From Microcebus murinus (taxonomy: Eukaryota; Chordata; Mammalia; Primates; Cheirogaleidae): 64,000 nucleotides of DNA. A program made the position numbers and the translations under genes. Below the pieces are notes generated by a model. It was not told where the DNA came from, searched no databases, and was given only the letters and a program-made list of their open reading frames with translations. Positions 1-11,775 of this stretch are shown in pieces; position 1 is the stretch's first letter; the number at the start of each line of letters is the position of its first letter. The stretch covers positions 141,706,501 to 141,770,500 of the forward strand of contig NC_134104.1 of the NCBI RefSeq assembly GCF_040939455.1, given 5' to 3'.

Positions 1-1554
1 GGTGTCTCACTATATGGTGAAAATCTGACTGCAATGTAAAAGAATAAAGTCAATGTGCACAGAATAAAGAAGTTAGAATTTATGATTCAATTTTCCCACA
101 TGCTATTAATATTGACCCTTTTATAAACAAGTGCTATTACTTTAGCCACAAAAGGCAGGTTGAAAGTGGTAACTTGTCTCAAGAAGGGAGTTTTATTTTA
201 GATGTCATCTCCAACACCCCATTATGTATCTGTACTTCAAGAAATATCACAGAACTGATCAAAGTGTAAGTCTACTCAATGCTTCCTTCCATTGTCCTCG
301 GCAAGTCCCCGTGCATCAGACCTTACTCATATTTGAATGGAGCCTTTTTAAGCTATGGTTTCTCCATCTAAGCCTGGCTCAATGAGTATCTCTGGGATAC
401 TGTTTGTTGGTATAATTGCTGACCCAAGGACATAGGATGACAGTGGATGGAGAAGAGTAGCTTTCAAGGTGGACAGTGCAGGGTCTCATGGCCATGGCAG
501 GTTTTCGCCTGGGAATCTGTGAGAGCCCTTCCACCGGAAGCAGTTTGCTGTGTAGGGCTCTTCAATGCTGGACAGGAATAGAGCATGCATTCAAGCTAGC
601 TTCTCAAATGGAACTACTGTGAAGTTGTCAGTGAAGAACTCAGGCCTCTTACAGGAGCATAGCGATAGCATGGGCCTCTGTGGATACTGGAATATAACTT
701 GGGAGTTAGATATTTGCTCTGATCAAGGGAGCTCTTGCCTCAGGCCATCTTGGCACATCCTGATGATACCGGGCTCCTTCATTTTCAGGGTTTCTACTCC
801 AAATCTAACCCTGACAGCGGGACTTTCTCCTTCCTCACTTTCAAGGCCCACTGGCTGGGTTCACAGACTAGCTTCTTGGGAGCTGATATCATTCCCATTC
901 CAATCCTCTTTTTGTAAGAGAACCAATGTCACATAGCATGAACATGGTGACTTATTTTCAACCACCTCCTAGGGTTATTTTTTTTCTGAATGGGGCTATG
1001 GGTGGAGCTGAGAGGGAGAGAAAAGCATTCTAAAGCTTCAGTGGTACCTTACAAATGATTTGTTTATGACGCTAGTCTAAAAAAGCAGTTTGGGTTACTT
1101 TACAGAGGACATTGAGATGCATGAGTGCAGCAGGTACTTGCTATGCACAAAACCACTCCTCAAACCCCCCTGATTCTTGTATATTTCTGTCATTTACATC
1201 AAGCTTACATTCCATGCCTCTCTGCTTTGTTGCTTCAGGAATTTCTATGAAGCTAATGACGCCATTTAGCTTTGCTCAGGTACAGCCAGAGTGAAGGGAG
1301 GAATTAACAACCCACCTCCCCAGAGCAACCCTTAGCCACCTGGAGAAGAGAGTCAGTGGAGGAGTGCCTTGGCCCCCCGTCCTTGGAGGTGTGTTCTTCA
1401 TGGTTTCTTAAATCATCTCCAGCAGCACTTGAGTCCCAGTTTCCCACAGAGGTAAGCAGTGACAAATGTACCCTACATTGGTTTTTCTGCCTTCCCACTC
1501 CCTTATTTTCACCTCTTGGCTGTTCCTTAAGAACTGAACCCAAGTTCTTGTGTT
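1..1554. other. Unique sequence, no gene seen
   Basis: No repeat family, exon or RNA gene is recognised. The open frames here are short (123 residues at most), overlap on both strands and show no domain, so I treat them as chance. The left edge is cut by the window. Confidence 0.5.
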
Positions 1555-2330
1555 AAGTTTTTGTGTTCTGATACCAATTCTCCGACACCATCTGGTCATT
1601 CCACAATTCAGTTCAATTCTGCCACTAACTATCTGGTGTCAGCACAGACCCCACAAATTATGAGCAAAGTGCTTCATAAGACTACCTTCACTTCAGATGC
1701 CAGCTGCAAGTCTCAGGGACCACCTGCACCTCTGGCCTACTGGCTAGCAACTCAGAGATTTCCATGACCCCTCCACCACCCCATCATGTTTAACAATTTG
1801 CTAGAACAAATTTCAAAGAATTCACTGAAAGTGCTATGCTTATGATTATAGTGTTATTATGAAGGGTACAACTAAGAGACAGCCAAATGGAAAAGATGCA
1901 CAGGAGAAGGTCCAGGAGGAGGAGACACCAAGCTTCCATGTCCTCTCCTTGTGGAGGCTGGGTACATCACCTTCCCTGCATATTCATGTGTTCACCCACC
2001 AGGAAGCTCCACTGAGACTTAGTATCCAGAGTTTTTATTGGGGCTTTATTACATAGGCATGATAGATTAACTTATTGGTCGTATGACTGAACTCAATCTC
2101 CAGCTCCTTCTTCCTTCCCCAGAGATTGAGTTGGCCCATGGTTTCAACTCTCTAATCATGTGGTTAGTCTTTTTGGTGTCCAGCCCCCATCCTGAAGCTA
2201 TATATGAGCCCCTGCTATATGCCACCTCCTTGGTATAACAAAGACACTCCTACAACTCAGGAAGTTCCAAGGGTTTTGAAGCCCTGTGACAGGAACTGGG
2301 ACTGAGACCAGATATAGTTTTTATATCACA
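1555..2330 (-). mobile_element. Solo LTR of an endogenous retrovirus, antisense
   Basis: Read on the minus strand the segment begins TGTGATATAAAAACTATA and resembles a long primate ERV LTR that I know from memory. It has a mid-element TATA-like motif (ATAAAAAC near 2030), a CATGCCTATGTAAT-like block just upstream, and the characteristic GAACTGGGAC and CCAAGGGTTTTG blocks near 2240-2310 on the plus strand. No internal gag/pol sequence is evident beside it, so a solo LTR is the simplest reading. The family name is not assigned. Both boundaries are approximate, the 3' one (near 1555) more so. Confidence 0.6.
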
Positions 2331-3169
2331 GTTTTACTTTGGGAGAAATTCAAACTAAAACACAGAGTTTTTACACATACACCCAACACCTATTAAAAAA
2401 AAAAAAAAAACCACTTTGTTGGCAGGTTCCAAGTTTTCTCCATGGAGTGAGAGAGAGGAAGTCACAGAAGTTGATGGGACCGTATCATGGAAGGACTTAG
2501 ATGCCATGTGTATAGTGAAAGCAAGTGATAATCATTTTGATTTTTTAAGTACAAAATAATTGAATGAATATATTGGTCTTCGATCCCCATCGGAATGACC
2601 TGCAGAACTGGGAATCCTGAATAAGACCTCCTAGAGTGCTATGCGGGCATCTGTAGTTATGAACAACAGTTAGGACTGACATCAGGGACAGGAGGCTTTG
2701 TGAGCTGTGTCAATGTTAATCAGCAAAGGAACCAACTTAATCTCTATTAGTAGGGAAACTCCTCTTCTGCTTCACGGAACTCACAGGCCCTACCTATACC
2801 AGCACATTTCAGAGCCTCTAGAACACCCTGGCTCCACCGTCTGTAGGCTCCATGGGGTATCTGAGCCTTGCTTATATCTGTATTTGATGGATAGAGCTGC
2901 TTCTTCCACTGTCCCTACCTATCCTCCCTGGACTCAGCTCCCTACGCAGCCCTCTCATCTTCCAAGCCTTGATAAATCAGTTTCCAGTTCCCAGGCCCAA
3001 GTATACTCCCATCTTTGGCTGAAGACTTTCCTGAGCATCTCTCCCACCTGCCCAGAGTGCCCCATCTCTGTACCGTTATTGTCCTCTTGGAACTGCTGGC
3101 CTTTCTTTCCTTCTGCATCATAAGGAAAGAGCCTGCCACTGCTCCACCCCATCCCTGCTTGCCTTAATA
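2331..3169. other. Mostly unique sequence with a poly(A) run
   Basis: A run of 16 A at 2395-2410 could be the tail of an unrecognised small retroposon, but I see no target duplication. The C/T-rich part at 2900-3130 weakly resembles LINE-2 3' sequence. The 138-residue open frame over it has no recognisable domain and is not called. Confidence 0.4.
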
Positions 3170-3500
3170 ACTTTGCTTTTCATAACGAGGCTTAATTGTA
3201 AGTTTTATTGACAGACTTATGTTGTGCCACAGGAACCCATCTTGAATCAATTAAAATCAATTAATCACACTGTGATTAACTTTAATTGTGAGATGTTTCC
3301 TACACCCTACAAATAACCATTCACATATGTTTCAATTAATATTTTTACCCCCCTTTGTTGACAAATGATCTATTGTACTTAAAATTAATTAAATGTTAGC
3401 ATGGTCCCAATTAACATTACATTAACAATAAAAGATGCCTTGATTGTTAATATTGAGCAAAATCTGTGACAATCTACCACTTATAATGTACAGCTAGTGT
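3170..3500. promoter_or_regulatory. Candidate conserved non-coding element, TAAT/ATTA cluster
   Basis: AT-rich sequence free of recognised repeats and dense in ATTA/TAAT cores (CAATTAA, AATTAATTAA, CAATTAACATTA), the core bound by homeodomain and POU-homeodomain proteins. A perfect 19-bp palindrome lies at 3261-3279: nine-base arms TTAATCACA and TGTGATTAA around one C. What is seen is the motif density and the palindrome; enhancer function is inference. It could instead be ordinary AT-rich intergenic DNA. Confidence 0.35.
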
Positions 3501-3859
3501 TATTTAAACATAAGGAGGCCTAACCTCTTTGCAGATATAGTGGATGACTGAACGAAATGTGAAGCCACATTTAAAGCCAGGGAAAATTTTGGGAATTTTG
3601 GCTTTTATTTGAGATAAGCAGAGAAAATAAAACCTTGTCTACCTAAAAATAGTTGTCTATTTTCACTGACTCTGCTTTAGTAAACCAAAATTTAATGTCT
3701 AGTTTATCATTACTTTCTATATAGTCATTTTAAATGTTATTCGATATTTTATATTATCTTTACCTCCTTCATCTCTACCATTCATCCTCATTCCCTCTAT
3801 CTTCAGTGTTGCCACCTAATTGCTATAGTGCTATAAATCCCAAACTGCATCTTTCATTT

Positions 3860-4090
3860 TTTATTTACTTTTTGTTTTTGAGACCCATGTAATTAGGATA
3901 TGTGGGTCTATTTAATATGCAAATGTTATTTATACATGCCCATATTGATACACATCCAGATTGTTCCAAACTCTTTGCTTTTACAAGTAATGCATGGATG
4001 AGTATCTTTGTGTATCTGAATTTGAGTACTTGTCTGCAATATCTTCCTAGAAGGCTAATCACTGGGTCATAGAACAAGTACAAATTACAT
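3860..4090 (-). mobile_element. Ancient LINE-1 (L1M) fragment, antisense
   Basis: Antisense L1 ORF2 3'-end phrases are visible, such as the block ending AGAAGGCTAATCACTGGGTC (antisense of the 'not in this position / your own' style ORF2 tail common to L1M copies). It is heavily mutated with no long frame. Boundaries are approximate. Confidence 0.5.
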
Positions 4091-4094
4091 CCCA

Positions 4095-4240
4095 GAATTG
4101 GTCATATTTTACACAGGAGGAAATAGGGGTCTTGAGATGTTAAGCAAGTTTTTAAATGTCGAGTTTGTGGCTACGCTTGATCTCAGATCTTCTGAATCTT
4201 AGTGAAGCATTTATTTCAATATATGCTACCACCTCAATTT
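4095..4240 (-). repeat. MIR SINE fragment, antisense
   Basis: Matches the antisense MIR order: ACACAGGAGGAAA, TTAAGCAAG, then CTCAGATCTTCTGAATC, corresponding to the 'fluid' core (TTTCCTCATCTGT and CAAGTTACTTAA read backwards). Diverged, as expected for MIR. Confidence 0.5.
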
Positions 4241-5560
4241 CTTTGAGTTTGCTGGAATTTTCTAAGTATAATATAATACCTGTAGTATGATAGTTTCATT
4301 GCATTTAGCTTCTAATCATTCTTGTTTGGGTCACCTTAAATAAAAAGTATACATTTAATATGTAAGTTGCAGCTGACTTGGAGACGCACGCAATTATTAT
4401 TAGGCAGTGGCATTGGGAACATAAGCCCAAACTCTGCTCTTCAAAAACATCTGCCTTTGGATTAGGCAAAGGCCTATAAAACCAGCCGAAGATATTGGAA
4501 TAGGTGATAGAGATGCAACAGTGATCAACCTGGAATATCAAAATTCCTTTCACAAAAACACCGGCAAAACACTGCTTTAATGATCAAAACCCATAATTCC
4601 CACATTTACAAGTAATCTTGCCCTGAAGGGTATGTACATGTATGTCTTTCAGATATATACAGTGATATAAATCTTCTAAGCTTTTAAGTAGTCTTTGGCA
4701 CTTTATATTTCTTTTGGTTGTTTGAAAAATGTTTGGCTGCTAAATTGCCATCGCTAGATGAATTATTCTCCCTCCGTATCTCCCTTGCCTCAGTTCATAG
4801 TAATTCCTTAAAGGTTAATTGAGCAGCTGCTGAGTCCAATCATTTGATTACAGGAACAATCCATATTCACTGCCATTGTAATACAAGATAGATGGAAGTA
4901 AGTGACAAGTTTGAGTGCTGAGCCAAGTGCTTTAAGTAAGCAGAGAGAGCCACTGAGTCAGTGACAGTGAATGGTGAGCAGGGAGGTGAAGTACGAGCTG
5001 GATTTTGACAGATGTGTAGAAGTTGGTCAGGCAGAGAAAGGGAGGAGGGTATCACAAGGAGAGAAGACAGCAGATCCCTTCTTTCTCCTCCTACACTTAG
5101 ATTCCGTCCCCCTTTTCCTCCTACCCTACAGTAGCCATGTTCAGAAATAATTCAGCATCCCCGAGGGAAGAGGAACAAATGTGCTACATCGCACCATGCT
5201 AAGCATACCCCTCCGGTACTTGTGCCTGTGAAATGCATTTCACGCCTCATCTGTTCCCTAAATGAGATATGAAAGCAGTTTACACCTCGTTTACATTTGT
5301 GCTGTTTTACCGAACTGCATAGATACAGCTCCATCCAAAGTAATGAAATGAGGTCAGTCACCCCTTTCTCTCCCTGGATTTAATCCGCATGGCTCTTCAG
5401 GTCCTCCTCAGCCCATGGTGGCTTCCAGGCAACCAGGAATCTGCTAAGTGTTGGGGCAGCAGGTGCGAGGGTTGAAGGATAGGAGTAGCAACTAGTACTC
5501 TGTTCCTTTTAGGTGGAGGAAATGGCTTTTCTTTCAAGCCAACGGTACATTACCGAGGTA
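4240..5560. other. Unique sequence
   Basis: No recognised repeat or exon. Parts (about 4780-4860 and 5190-5360) are complex in composition and might be conserved non-coding DNA. No splice-flanked open frame stands out. Confidence 0.4.
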
Positions 5561-5564
5561 CACT

Positions 5565-6165
5565 TTTCTTAAATAAAATGCAGAAATCATAAATGTACAG
5601 CTAGAAGAGTTTTAACCTTTGCATATACCAGTGTAACCTACACCTAGGTTGAGATACAGAACATTTCTCTTACCCCTTAAAATACTCTCATGCTTATTTC
5701 TAGCCAATAGCCCCCTTCCCTAAACACAACCACGGCTCTGACATTTCTCACTATAGATACACTGTGCCTACTCTAGAACTACATAGATGTTAAAGCACAT
5801 GCTGTGTACTCTTTTGTGTCTATTTTTCTTTGCTCAAAGTCTATGAGATTCATGCATGTTATTGTATGTATCAGTAGCTCATTCCTTTGAATTTTTGTTG
5901 AGTAGTATTTTATTGTACAAATAAACCAGAGTTTAGTCATTCTCCTGTTGATGGGCATTTGGCTTTTGCTTGTTTTTTGCCTATTATAAATAAAGCTGTT
6001 ATAAATATTTTTGTGCAAGGTTTTATGGACATACATACTCACATAACTAAGAGTGAAATTTCTGAATGGTAGTGTAGATGTATTTTAACTTTATTCGAAG
6101 CTGCCATATAGTTCTCCAAAGTGATTATACCATCTTATACTCTTACTAGTTGTGTAAAAAATCAG
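5565..6165 (-). mobile_element. Ancient LINE-1 (L1M/L1ME-like), antisense
   Basis: Begins with antisense 3' UTR-like sequence and runs into antisense ORF2: TGTTGATGGGCATTTGGC followed by CTATTATAAATAAAGCTG is the L1 ORF2 C-terminal region read backwards, and CTCCAAAGTGATTATACC follows in the expected order. Many stops; non-functional. Confidence 0.7.
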
Positions 6166-6784
6166 GTTGCTTTTGTTGATTTAAGGTAAAGAAATTACTT
6201 TGAAAATCACTGTAAAGTAGCAGAAACTCATTTAGGGAACATGAGATAAAAGATAAGATTGACTATTTGGAAGAGAACTAGAACATGGAAAGAGTTTCGA
6301 TGTATGGATATTTATAGATCTAAATGATATTTTTTGAATGTCCCAATTTTGCCTAAAACTCACTATATGGAAAAATATGCAACATACCTTGTCTCCTCCA
6401 AATTATATGCCTGTAGAGGGCAAAAGAAGCTCAACAGTAGTCACACGCCGATAATGCACAGGTAGACCATTTTCCCACCTTCACCAAAAGTAGACTGGTA
6501 ATGTGTCAATTTTTTAGAAAACTGATAAATATTTATATCTTACTTCTGTTGTTAATTTCTGTGCTTTGATTAATAGGGTAGAGCATTTTGTTTATTTGTT
6601 TATTGATATTTGCTTTTTTCCTTAGGCATGACTCTGTGTATTTTGCCCATATGATCTGGTGTTTGCCTATTTCCTGTGGCTATCAAGATTGTTTTATATT
6701 AATTATTGGTTGTCATATATATTGCAAATACTTCTCTTATTTTGTTGTTTATCTGTATTTTATAAAAGTGACTTTTATTATTTC

Positions 6785-6910
6785 TTAAAGCGCTACTTGC
6801 TCATCGTAGAACACTCAAACAATAGAGAAAAGATCACAGAAAGGTAAAAATTCTGTCAAATTACACTTCCTGGAGATAAACCAAAAAGCAAAAGTTAGAA
6901 GTAATCAATA
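6785..6910 (-). mobile_element. Ancient LINE-1 3' UTR fragment, antisense
   Basis: Resembles the L1ME 3' UTR antisense block (GAAAAGATCACAGAAAGG followed by AATTACACTTCCTGGAGATA). Short and diverged, so the call is tentative. 6165-6785 before it holds AT-rich sequence I cannot assign. Confidence 0.35.
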
Positions 6911-7099
6911 AAGTTCTGATAAAAATTATTTCATACATCTCTCCATGCATATATACAGGTAACTAACTAGTTATGTAGGTAGAGGTTTAGAAGAATTGCT
7001 TAAAAAATACAATATAAGCCATAATTGAAAGAGCTGTACTTATGGCAAATATTTCTTTATTATAAAATATATCATTCCTAAAAGAGTCTTTATCATAAA

Positions 7100-7139
7100 A
7101 AATTATGTAGTTCTAAATAGTATTTGAACTACATAATTT
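7100..7139. repeat. Perfect 14-bp inverted repeat (hairpin)
   Basis: Arms AAATTATGTAGTTC at 7100-7113 and GAACTACATAATTT at 7126-7139 are exact reverse complements around a 12-base loop. It sits in AT-rich sequence beside L1M fossils. It may be the core of a small palindromic DNA transposon or a chance/templated palindrome. Confidence 0.7.
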
Positions 7140-7289
7140 GATCATGGAATGTATCTTTGGAAATGTTTGCTATACAAGGTGAAAAATTAGCAAACATACT
7201 AATTATTTTCGGTCTTTCCTCAATATTTCTATTAGTTATCTCAGTATTTTAATGTTGTCAAGTTTTATAATATTAAAGCCTTTTTTTCC

Positions 7290-8660
7290 TAACTGTAATC
7301 CCATAGTTGTCAGTTTTTCTTCTATTTTTAAACAGATCTTCAGCTTCACCTTGGCATTTACATTCATTTTTTATTTTGATTTATTGCTTTTTATGTATAT
7401 TTTATTATTCTAATAACTTTTTTCACAAAGGGCTCATAGGTGTTGGATTTCCTGAGTTCTTGCATATTTCAGAATATTTCTCAGTTTCATTTATATTTGA
7501 AGAATGACTCGCCTAGGTATACAATTATTGTCACACCTTCTTTTACCTAGAACTATAGGCATATTATGGATATTGCACCATTATCTGCCCATATTACTGA
7601 TATGTTGCTTTGGATAAAGCTGAAATCAGTAAGAATCTCACCAGATCCCTCCTTAACACACAGGTGTGCAGGTCTATATGTCTATATATGCCTTTCTTTT
7701 TCTGTCTAGATGTTCATGTGATTCTTCCCTTTTAAAATATATATATTTTAGTGGTGTCCCTTAGAGATTACAAAATGTATCTTTGACTTATCAAAGTCTA
7801 ATATTACCTGGAACTTTTATCCTCTTCTTGGACCATGTCAAAAATTTTAGCTGTATTTAACTTCCTGTTAACTTATACTAGTTGTGTATTTTAATTCTCT
7901 CTATATTTTAAACCATATAAAACAAATTAATAATAATAGTAGCTGTTACTAAAATTACTCTATATAGAAAATATGCATTTAGGTTGAAACACATTTATCA
8001 ATAGCTTTTTGTTGCTCTTCATCCCTTGCTTCATCTCGAGGTTTCCCATATGGGATCATTTTCTTTCTGCTTGGAGAATATCCTTTGTTCTTTCCCTAAG
8101 TGGCCCGGATATGCTGCTGTTGAATTCTTTCAATTTTTATGTTTATTTCACCTTCATTCTCCACGTATATTTTTGCTGACTATTGAATTTCAGATAGATA
8201 CTATTGTCTTTCATTACTTTAAAGGTATGCGTCTCTGTTGTCTTCTTATTCCTTTGTTTCTAACATCAGTCTTTCTCACTCTTTTCTAACCCTTTTCCTG
8301 TATTTTTCTCTCTCCATGTTTCACTTTTTATACTTACTTCTGAGCTTGCTTCCAGTTCCATAATTCTTCTTTCACCAGTATCTAAACCTGTACATAGTGT
8401 TCTTGATTTAGCTAATTGTATTTTTCAGTTCAAGAATTTTGATTTAGTTCATTGTTATAATTCTTAATTCCCTTTCAAAATCCTCCATCTTGTATTTTAC
8501 CTCCTTGAATATATTAAGGATGGTTATTTTAAAGTTTATATAATATTTGGGAACTCCATTATCTTAAACCCCTGTAGGCTGTTTCAATTGCTTCTTGTCT
8601 TTTATTTAACTTTTCTTACTTCCTCATTCCTGTTTGCTTTTAATTTTAGGGTGCCCAGTT
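7290..8660 (-). mobile_element. Ancient LINE-1 5' region (L1M type), antisense
   Basis: T-rich sequence whose order matches antisense L1M 5' regions: CCTAGGTATACAATTATTGT, a 'Ttctgtctag...ttc' block, TTTTTCAGTTCAAGAATTTT near 8424, and TTAAAGTTTATATAATATTTG near 8530. In intact old L1s these lie upstream of ORF1. No coding capacity is left. Confidence 0.5.
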
Positions 8661-8859
8661 GGAAAATTGGGCTGAATTACATACTATGCTATTATCATAA
8701 GTGGAAGCCAGAGTCTCTAATTTATTTCATTTTCCTCCTTGATGTTTGATCACTTCATTAGGATAGAACTTGCTGATGAATCCTCTGCAGTCAATTCCCC
8801 CTTCATTACTCCTCAGGATATAGTATTTCTTTATTCCTGGCAAGTTTACTTATACTATT

Positions 8860-9620
8860 GTTTTTTTTTTTTATTAAATCATTTAATTGTGATTTATCTG
8901 AATTACAAAAATAATACCATTTGGGAGCAGGAAATTCAGAAAAGCCAACATAAGTAATCAAAATCCTTCAGAATCCTCCAAGATCAAGTGCTGCTAACAT
9001 TTTAATGAATATGCTAGCCATCTCTGATGGAGATAATTTTTTTTTCCAAAGATAGGGTTACTCTGTTGGAAACCTGTTTTTCCATTGCATATTTCATAGA
9101 TATTTTCCAAGACATTATGTATTTTAAATTATTTTTGTTGATGCATTGGCTCCATTATGTAGATTCCTGTAATTTACGTCACTTAACCCCTGCCTGTGAA
9201 ATGTTTTGTGTTTTTCTATTTTTCACTATTTTGTCCAATCTAGCTGAATCTTCATGCACATCCATGCTTACTCAGCTAGGGTAAATCCCTAGAAGTAAAA
9301 TTTCCAGGCTTTATATATTTCAAAATTTTTTACTATTATTATTATTACTAGTGAAGTTATCCTCTGAAGATGTGTAATAATGTGCACTTCCAAACTGTGT
9401 GTGAAATGTGCTTGTTTTCTCACATCCTTACCAACCCTGAGTGTGATGTTTTAAATCTCACCTAACTAGATAGGCCAGGTGTTTACACACATGTTGGTGA
9501 TTTTACTCTTTGGGAGTAATGTTTCAAATGAAAGATATAATTTACTATTGTTAATATGTTGTTTGGTCCCTTTTTTCCTTTTTCAGAATTCCAATTATAT
9601 ATATGTCAATTCTTTTTTTT
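8860..9620 (-). mobile_element. Ancient LINE-1 (L1ME-like) 3' end and ORF2 tail, antisense
   Basis: Antisense 3' UTR sequence (ATTACAAAAATAATACCATT) is followed by antisense ORF2 C-terminal phrases: TTTTTCCATTGCATATTTCA, TAAATCCCTAGAAGTAAAAT and TCACATCCTTACCAACCCTG, in the order expected of L1ME. Together with 7290-8660 it makes most of 7-9.6 kb an antisense L1M mosaic. Confidence 0.65.
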
Positions 9621-11017
9621 AAAATAGTTTACCATTCCTTTAAATATTTTTGTTATTATTCTGACTGTTTGAGTGATTACCTGAACCCTGTTAGAAAGAT
9701 CTGATTGTGTTTTTACTTATATATACAATCAGTAGTATGCTGCTTCTAATATGACTTTAATCTCTGCAATGTTTTCAGTTATCTCTTGTATTTCTACTTG
9801 AGCTTTATTGGTTCACTTCATTGCTCTTTCTATTATCTTACAACCTCTTTTGAAGCTTTTTGATGCTTTAGTTCTCTTTTTGATGTCTTTTTTAAAAAAA
9901 TAAAGAAAGACTTTTGTACAATGTTTTTACACTCTGAAGAATTATTTGCATGAGGCCTAATTCTGTTTTCTAGTGGATGCTATTAATATTTATTTGTGTT
10001 GTTTTCCTTTCCTCCTTCTCCTCCTCTTCCTCTTCTTCCTCCTCCTCCTCTTCCTCCTCCTCCTCCTCTTCCTTCTTCATTGTTTTTGAATGTGTAGGAC
10101 TGAAGCTGATTTCTTTTCAAGTTTATCTTTACATAGGGTCAACTAGTTGTTATATGGGAACAACTTGGGGTGAGGGTTGAGCAAAAGCTATCCATGACTT
10201 ACATTCAGGATTGTAGCCCTAAATACTCAGTCATTTAATCTGTAATCTGCCTTACCCTCGGTTTAATTCTTCCCTTAATTGTTGCAGGTCAATGGTCAGT
10301 GTGGCCCAGAGAAAATCTCTCTAGTTCACTAGCTGTCTGGGTTATCATCCAGCATTTGTTTTCTACCCGCCTACCTTCTCTTTGCTTTACCTCTGGAAGT
10401 CTCATTTGGTTAAAAGTCTCAGAAGGTATGCTGCCAGACTCAAAAATAAGAATCTATATGCTGTTCCTGCAACCTTGGGAATTATAGTTTAGGTAGGACC
10501 TTGGCAGGAGCACTGTCCAAATCTAAAGGCAGAGGTTTGTTTCCTGGGCTTGTGCCCAGTTGAAAGTGATGGGTGTTCTCTTAGAGAACAGTCAGTGTCT
10601 CAGGATTGGGATCATATCAGAGTTGCTGCATGTCATAGGAGCTGCTGATGATGGTCAAGAACTCGTGGGAAGCTCCTGCTATTCATATTCAAACCAGCTC
10701 TTTGAGTTAACATTTTCCTACTAATCCTCCAGGGACTTGCTCTGTTATTTTTTTTCTCAATAGTAGCCAATTCCCACTGCAACTTTGGGTTGTTCACTTT
10801 CAAAGCTTAGTTGTGACAGAAACTCAGTCTCTCCTGCTGTCTTTGAAACAAATGCCAAAACCTTTATCATTTGTTCTTCTGGGAAGTAGATATTTCGGAG
10901 TGAACAAAATAGGGAAGTAATAAAGTCTAATGAACTCTGGAGTCCTGATCCCTGCATTATGTAACCTTTGACTTCTTTCTGAAGGAAGATTAATGTAAGG
11001 TTTTTGGCCTTATTGCA
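9620..11017. other. Mixed AT-rich and unique sequence
   Basis: 9620-9900 is T-rich and may be more L1M 5' sequence. From 10080 to 11017 no repeat or gene is recognised; the short frames lack domains. Confidence 0.4.
10005..10078. repeat. (TCC/TTC)n microsatellite
   Basis: About 74 bp of pure pyrimidine in triplets of TCC and TTC; the complementary strand is pure purine. It encodes only a poly-serine artefact in one frame. Confidence 0.95.
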
Positions 11018-11275
11018 GAATAGTGTAGTGGGTCAGAAACTGGGTTCTACGTTCAAACTCTGGTTCTGCCACTTTCCAATTGTATGATTTAGGTAAGTGT
11101 GTAGGTGAGTTACTTAGCTTAGTGGTTTTTTAGTTTTATCCTTGCTAAGTATGTATGATAATAGTACCACACTCCTGGGATTATTGTAAGGATTAAATGA
11201 GCTGTTGTTGTAAAGGGTACCAGGCTGCACCTGGTACACAGTGTGTATTTGATGAACATTTGCTATTATTAAGTC
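11018..11275 (+). repeat. MIR SINE, near full length
   Basis: Follows the MIR consensus end to end: AGAATAGTGTAGTGGGTCAG, a tRNA B-box-like GTTCAAACTCTGG, TCTGCCACTTTCCAATTGTA, GATTATTGTAAGGATTAAAT, and a CTGGTACACAGTGTG tail into a short ATT end. This is one of the best preserved MIRs in the window. Confidence 0.85.
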
Positions 11276-11349
11276 CCCTGGTTTTCTACCTAAGATAGAA
11301 ACCAGTATTCCTATCTTCACATCTCCCACTCTTTTTAGGATGGTTGTCA

Positions 11350-11775
11350 TATAGAAGGGTCTTCTTGAAGGAAGGGTCCTGGTAGAGGAATAGTTGTCCT
11401 AAGGATCATTCATTAACAGGAACTCTCCTTCCATAAGGACATTTCTCCCATAGGGATTCTAAAATCAGGAAGATTCTTCCTTCACCAGGACCTTTATCCA
11501 TGAGGACCTTTCCCCTTTCAGGACCCTTTCTTCATGAGGATCCTACACTATGAGAAACTGTCTCTCATGGGGACCCTAATTGCTATGAGGACACTTTCCA
11601 ATGAAGACCCTTTCCACATGAGCATTAGTCTCCCTGCTGAGGATTTGTACTCCAGGAAGACATTTTCTCCATTAAGTCTTGTCTCCATTGTGCAAGAGGA
11701 TCCTCTCTTTAAGAGAACTGTTTCTGCATCAGAACTCTTGCTTGTCAAAGACTCTTACTCCCCAAAGTGGAATCA
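11350..11775. repeat. Degenerate minisatellite, roughly 16-20 bp unit
   Basis: A phrase like CATGAGGACCCTTTCTC recurs many times with substitutions and variable spacing: CATAAGGACATTTCTCC, CAGGACCTTTATCC, CATGAGGACCTTTCCCC, CAGGACCCTTTCTT, CTATGAGGACACTTTCC, ATGAAGACCCTTTCC, CAGGAAGACATTTTCTCC. The unit GAGGAC..TTTC is clear in the middle and fades at both ends. Open frames across it are by-products of the periodicity. I know no transposon family with this layout. Confidence 0.7.

Noticed and set aside
2707..3123. 138-codon open frame, a possible exon
   Set aside because: No domain, no convincing splice context, and a similar-sized frame on the opposite strand.
11050..11110. tRNA gene, because of a GTTCAAACTC B-box-like word
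   Set aside because: It is the tRNA-derived part of a MIR SINE; no cloverleaf can be drawn.
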